Shown one piece after another: positions 60,846-64,000 of a DNA stretch of 64,000 bases. The stretch's first letter is position 1, and every line of letters begins with the position of its first letter. The notes below the pieces were generated by a model. The model saw nothing but the letters and a program-made list of their open reading frames with translations. It was not told the DNA's origin and searched no databases. This DNA is from Lewinellaceae bacterium. Lineage in GTDB: Bacteria; Bacteroidota; Bacteroidia; Chitinophagales; Saprospiraceae. Position numbers and translations under genes: made by a program. The stretch covers positions 2,418,001 to 2,482,000 of the forward strand of contig JACJXX010000002.1 of the NCBI GenBank assembly GCA_020636435.1. The letters are read 5' to 3'.

Positions 60846-61688
60846 TTAGCCCCAAATAACCGCCGACGGATCATCCCATACCGCGCCGTGATAGGCAGGA
60901 ACGATGCGCACATCGTGCTGCTTCAACTTGGCGATAGCGGCCATATCTTCGGCAGATAGCCCGAAGTCGAAGACGTCCAGGTTTTCCCGCAGCCGGGCCG
61001 GGTTGGCCGTCTTGGGGATGGCCATGACGCCTTCCTGCTGCAGCAGCCACCGCAGGCTCACCTGAGCGGCGCTCTTGCCGTATTTTTCCCCTATGGCGAC
61101 CAGCACAGGCTCCCGCACTACCTTCCCCTGCGCCAGCGGGCAGTGGGCGGTCAGCGCCAGTTGTTGCTGCCTCATCCAACGATATAAGATCGATTGATTG
61201 AGCAACGGATGGAATTCCACCTGGTTGGTGATAATGGGCACGCCCAGTTCCGCCGCCCTGGCCAACTGCGCCATGTTGAAGTTGCTCACGCCTACAAAGC
61301 GGGTTTTGCCCTGTTCCAGGGCCTTCATCAATTCTTCCAGGTAGCTCTCCATGGGCAGCTCGGCGTGCGGCCAGTGGATGAGCAACAGGTCGACGTGATC
61401 GGTCTGCAGGCGGCGCAGGCTTTCCTCTACGGAGGGCAGGAAGTCCTGTTTGCCCAGGTTCCGGCGCTGCACCTTGGTGGTGAGGAATAGCTCGCTTCGG
61501 GGCACGCCTGAATGCCGGATGCCCTCGCCAACTTCCTGCTCGTTGTTGTACCACTGGGCGGCGTCGATGTGGCGATAGCCCAGGTGCAACGCATGGCCGA
61601 CGATGTCCGCCGTCGCCTCGTTGGGGATGTAACAGGTGCCCAGGCCGAGGGCAGGGATGTTTGTATGGCCAACTTCTAAATACTTCAT
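60846..61688 (-). CDS. Aldo/keto reductase
   Basis: 280 residues from MKYLEVGHTNIPALGLGTCY. The catalytic tetrad is visible: HIDAAQWYNNEQEVG (Asp and Tyr, about residues 42-48), LTTKVQ (Lys), LIHWPH (His, about 107). Cofactor contacts include GVSNFNMAQL and IPKTANPARLREN near the C-terminus (KTxxxxR, NADPH). An AKR5-like NADPH-dependent reductase of carbonyls such as sugars or dicarbonyls. Lies 149 bp after the dehydrogenase gene start region and 24-bp hairpins precede it, so regulation may be separate. Confidence 0.9.
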   Translation of the reverse strand: MKYLEVGHTNIPALGLGTCYIPNEATADIVGHALHLGYRHIDAAQWYNNEQEVGEGIRHSGVPRSELFLTTKVQRRNLGKQDFLPSVEESLRRLQTDHVDLLLIHWPHAELPMESYLEELMKALEQGKTRFVGVSNFNMAQLARAAELGVPIITNQVEFHPLLNQSILYRWMRQQQLALTAHCPLAQGKVVREPVLVAIGEKYGKSAAQVSLRWLLQQEGVMAIPKTANPARLRENLDVFDFGLSAEDMAAIAKLKQHDVRIVPAYHGAVWDDPSAVIWG

Positions 61689-61706
61689 GCTGATTGGTTT
61701 TCTGCC

Positions 61707-61800
61707 GTCAGCTGACAACTTCGAGTTGTCAGCTGACTTTTCTTCGGACGGGCTACTTTGCCAGGAGAAGTGAGCTGACAACTGGAAGTTGTCAGCTCAC
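61707..61800. repeat. Pair of 31-bp hairpins (AGCTGACAACT)
   Basis: Hairpin 1: GTCAGCTGACAACT-TCG-AGTTGTCAGCTGAC (61707-61737). Hairpin 2: GTGAGCTGACAACT-GGA-AGTTGTCAGCTCAC (61770-61800). Both have perfect 14-bp arms and 3-base loops and share the inner 11 bp. Hairpin 2 begins 5 bp after the stop of the Gfo/Idh gene on the minus strand, fitting a terminator-like or mRNA-stabilising structure, though there is no T-tract there. Confidence 0.92.
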
Positions 61801-61804
61801 TATA

Positions 61805-62779
61805 CTACTCAAATGGATACTTCAGCCCGATCTGCGTTCTGATCTCATCGACGATGCCCTTCCATTCGAGGCTGTGCCGGTGTGACCAGAGATCGCTCTG
61901 TATTTTACCGGCCCGGATGCACCGCACACACTCGTCGATCTCATGCGTAAAACCTTTGCCCTGTTTGGGCATTTTCACCGCTCTGGACTCACCGTTCTCA
62001 ACAATGGTGAAACTTTCTGTTTCGTACCACCAGGGGTCGAGGAAAATACTGCCGGCCGTGCCATAGATCCGGCCCACCATATCCGAGTTGGAGACAAAGC
62101 CGCCCATGATATTGGCGATGCCGTTCTCGTATTTCAGAATGGCCGACACCTGTTTATCGGCGCCGGTACGATGAAACCGCGCCGCCGCCACGATCTCCTC
62201 GGGCTTGCCCAGGATCATATAGGCCAATGCTACGGGATAGCTCGCCCGGGTCATCAGGGCGCCGCCGCCCAGTTCCATGTCCAGCCGCCAGTCGGCGTCG
62301 AGGTTGCTGCGGGCGGTGGTCAGGTCGGCGTTGATGTAGGTGATGTCTCCGATGGCTTTATTTTGTGCCAGATCCAGGCATTCCTGAATAGCCGGGATAA
62401 ACCGCACCCAAAAGGCTTCCATCAGGAATACCCCGTTTCGCCGGGAGGCAGCGATCAGTTCCTGTGCCTGAGCGCTGTTGACGGCCAGGGGCGTTTCGAT
62501 CAGCGCGTGCTTGCCGGCGTTCATGGCCGCGATGCCCAGCTCGGCATGGGAATTGGGCGGCGTGGCGATGTAGGCGATATCCACCTCTTCATCCTGGAAT
62601 AATTCGGCGTAACTGCCGTAGCGGTTGGGAATGCCGTATTGTTCAGCAAAGGCCTCAGCCTTCGCCGCGCTGCGGGAGGCGACAGCGCTCACCCGGCTGT
62701 GCTCCAGCAGTTGCAGGTCCTTCACGAAAGCTTGGGTTACCTTGCCGGGGCCGATCAGCCCCCAGTTTATTTTTTTCAT
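61805..62779 (-). CDS. Gfo/Idh/MocA family oxidoreductase
   Basis: 324 residues from MKKINWGLIGPGKVTQAFVK. Rossmann half: INWGLIGPGKV, VSAVASRSAAKAEAFAEQYG, VDIAYIATPPNSHAELGIAA, KHALIETPLAVNSAQAQELI (the usual EKP is ETP here). Catalytic half: FWVRFIPAIQECLDL, DWRLDMELGGGALMTRASYP (the G-G-x-L-x-D region with Arg in place of Asp/His), then a beta-sheet C-terminus. It resembles dihydrodiol/xylose dehydrogenase-type members. It oxidises or reduces a sugar with NAD(P). Neighbouring reductases suggest a shared sugar pathway. Confidence 0.85.
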   Translation of the reverse strand: MKKINWGLIGPGKVTQAFVKDLQLLEHSRVSAVASRSAAKAEAFAEQYGIPNRYGSYAELFQDEEVDIAYIATPPNSHAELGIAAMNAGKHALIETPLAVNSAQAQELIAASRRNGVFLMEAFWVRFIPAIQECLDLAQNKAIGDITYINADLTTARSNLDADWRLDMELGGGALMTRASYPVALAYMILGKPEEIVAAARFHRTGADKQVSAILKYENGIANIMGGFVSNSDMVGRIYGTAGSIFLDPWWYETESFTIVENGESRAVKMPKQGKGFTHEIDECVRCIRAGKIQSDLWSHRHSLEWKGIVDEIRTQIGLKYPFE

Positions 62780-62814
62780 GATCTTTGTTTTGTAACTATG
62801 TAGGCCTTTCTTTC

Positions 62815-62915
62815 CGCCACGAAAGCACAAAAACTCTAAAGCCGCACTAAATTTTCGTGGACTTTTCCTAAAGGGATGCCTTCGGCACGTGGCTTTAGCG
62901 ATTTAGTGGCAAAAT
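62815..62915. repeat. CCACGAAA/CTAAAGCC inverted words
   Basis: CCACGAAA (about 62817) pairs with TTTCGTGG (about 62853). CTAAAGCCGCACTAAAT (about 62837) pairs imperfectly with GTGGCTTTAGCGATTTAGTG (about 62890-62909). Fills the space between two genes; no open frame of note. Confidence 0.65.
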
Positions 62916-62927
62916 CATCAGGGGCGC

Positions 62928-63854
62928 CTAATGTGTTTTTACAGTAGCCAATACCTGAAGCTTACTATCGGCGCCTTTCTCTTCGTACAGCTCTTCGCAC
63001 CACCGCCGGCAATAGCCGCCGTACCGGTGGGCCAGTTCTTCTATCTGGCTGCGGTATTTTTCTTTTAGATAGGCGCGCACCTCTTGTGGCATGGGAACAG
63101 CGGGCGAAACAGTGAACTTCTTTTCGGGCTGGCAGTACTTTTCGATCTGGCCGGCATCCCCTCCGATGAAGCCGACGACTTCCTCCATCAGCTGGACGGG
63201 CTGTTCGGCGATGGCGTCGTAGAAGCCCACCAGTATCTGATCTTTGGGGTACACCTGCTCATAATTGCGGAGGGTGCTCAGGTAATCGGAGCGAAGCTCC
63301 TGGGTATCGGAATCCAGGAAGCGGATGATGTCCTCTGCCTTAGCCTGGCTGAAATCAAAATCCTTCTGGCGCCACCCCTTGTAAAACCGGTACTGGGACC
63401 AGGCCCTGTCAACGGGGTTCCTCAACAGGAACAGGATCTTGGCCTCCGGCGCCAGGCGGTGCATTTCGGCAATGTCCTTTGGCTTCAGCAAGGCATAGCT
63501 GGGAGAGATTTCCCCTTTGAAAGGGGCCGAGGCGTCAAACAGAGAGAGGTACCACTCGTCGGTATAGTCGGAGAAAAACCACTTGGCGTACCATTGCGCT
63601 TTGCGGGGGTCGTCTTTTTTGGATCTGACCTTTTCCAGGGCCAGCCTGGCCCACTCCTCATCCATCAGGCGGTTGGCGAGCAGGGGTTCGGCCAGAAAAT
63701 TGGAGGAAGCATACTCCGGGCTACGGCTGAAATAGTGCAGTTCCTTTAATACAGGAAAGGAAAAATCCGGCAGTTGTTTCAACTGGTAAAAGAGCCAGGT
63801 CGTACCTGCTTTCTGGGCGCCTATCCCGATGAAATCTATCTTTACTGGTTGCAT
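62928..63854 (-). CDS. Sulfotransferase (heparan sulfotransferase-like)
   Basis: 308 residues. FIGIGAQKAGTTWLFYQLKQ (about residues 8-27) is the PAPS phosphosulfate loop; LKELHYFSRSPEY follows, and KILFLLRNPVDRAWSQYRFY (about 138-157) is the 3'-phosphate-binding Arg/Ser motif of the Sulfotransfer_1 group that includes heparan sulfate N- and O-sulfotransferases. Full length for the family. It transfers sulfate from PAPS to a carbohydrate or small molecule. Its start overlaps the preceding gene's stop by 13 bp, indicating cotranscription. Confidence 0.9.
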   Translation of the reverse strand: MQPVKIDFIGIGAQKAGTTWLFYQLKQLPDFSFPVLKELHYFSRSPEYASSNFLAEPLLANRLMDEEWARLALEKVRSKKDDPRKAQWYAKWFFSDYTDEWYLSLFDASAPFKGEISPSYALLKPKDIAEMHRLAPEAKILFLLRNPVDRAWSQYRFYKGWRQKDFDFSQAKAEDIIRFLDSDTQELRSDYLSTLRNYEQVYPKDQILVGFYDAIAEQPVQLMEEVVGFIGGDAGQIEKYCQPEKKFTVSPAVPMPQEVRAYLKEKYRSQIEELAHRYGGYCRRWCEELYEEKGADSKLQVLATVKTH

Positions 63855-64000
63855 AATGAATAGGTGTATTTTTCATAAGGAGTGCCTCTGAAATGATCCA
63901 GCACCTCCTCCAGGTTTTCCACGACCTCTCCTACGTCAGAGATCACTTTCTTCAGCACGGGCGCATCTGGCAAGTCCAGCTTTTCGCCGATGTGGCCCTC
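63842..64000 (-). CDS. C-terminal 52 residues of an unidentified gene (start outside window)
   Basis: The frame enters at the window edge and ends with TAA at 63842-63844: EGHIGEKLDLPDAPVLKKVI, SDVGEVVENLEEVLDHF and RGTPYEKYTYSLCNQ. The helical end with VENLEEVLDHFRGTPY resembles the C-termini of some sulfotransferases, but the fragment is too short for a firm call. It is coupled to the sulfotransferase downstream by a 13-bp overlap. Confidence 0.6.
   Translation of the reverse strand, partial: EGHIGEKLDLPDAPVLKKVISDVGEVVENLEEVLDHFRGTPYEKYTYSLCNQ

Overview
The window looks like the chromosome of a GC-moderate marine-type Bacteroidota, most likely a Saprospiraceae/Lewinella relative. The evidence is type IX secretion C-terminal domains, a full hybrid two-component system (periplasmic propeller, kinase, receiver and AraC in one chain), DUF3078 and Lacal_2735-type proteins, and promoters with the Bacteroidota -7 box TAnnTTTG. 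The taxon is inferred from gene content; there is no rRNA or tRNA in the window.

Layout. 1-8067 is housekeeping: a partial GlcNAc-kinase-like gene, a PLP aminotransferase, a TPR membrane glycosyltransferase, a methyltransferase, an acyl-CoA carboxylase carboxyltransferase subunit and ribonuclease D. 8068-9158 is gene-poor and carries two copies of a MITE-like element with matching terminal repeats. 9159-16711 encodes secreted or lipid-anchored proteins (a broken T9SS gene, two paralogous secreted propeller-like proteins, an M49-like metallopeptidase lipoprotein, a trypsin-like protease). 16783-22816 holds a 55-aa gene, an FtsX-type permease, sucC, a sterol-desaturase-family membrane protein and a DUF4442 protein.

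22935-27553 is a four-gene minus-strand operon (ATP-grasp ligase, group IV PLP decarboxylase, unknown TPR-like protein, cysteine-synthase-like PLP enzyme), downstream of a hybrid two-component regulator (27641-31615). 31894-36316 has two unrelated AAA-type ATPases with nuclease-like C-termini; the second is split by a 1105-bp IS630-family element whose clean removal restores the reading frame. Two gene fragments (P-type ATPase, carbamoyltransferase) are fused next to it.

36728-64000 is entirely minus strand apart from repeats: DUF3078 protein, three DUF697-type paralogues, an SPFH protein, a cyclic-peptide-type ABC exporter, a PHP phosphatase, three SUMF1-fold proteins (two with leucine-rich repeats), a P-type ATPase without the CPC metal motif, a TauE/SafE permease, a C-A-PCP-TE nonribosomal peptide synthetase, a glycosyltransferase, at least three sulfotransferases, and sugar-type oxidoreductases.

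The strongest unexpected signal is a 39-bp block found four times (27606-27644, 41902-41940, 47182-47220, 56485-56523). It has four helically phased 6-mers (GTAACA, GTCAAA, GTAACA, GTGCAA) and every copy lies exactly 18 bp before a TAnnTTTG-like -7 box. Three copies sit 50-54 bp before a start codon. The copies stand before the ATP-grasp operon, the SPFH gene, the SUMF1-to-exporter operon and the NRPS. That links genes dispersed over 30 kb into one predicted regulon: building-block supply, assembly, SUMF1-type modification, export. The AraC-domain regulator at 27641-31615 is the obvious candidate activator. The other recurring theme is decay by internal deletion (asparagine synthetase, Gfo/Idh oxidoreductase, carbamoyltransferase/P-type ATPase fusion) and intergenic spacers filled with locus-specific repeated, mostly inverted, words.
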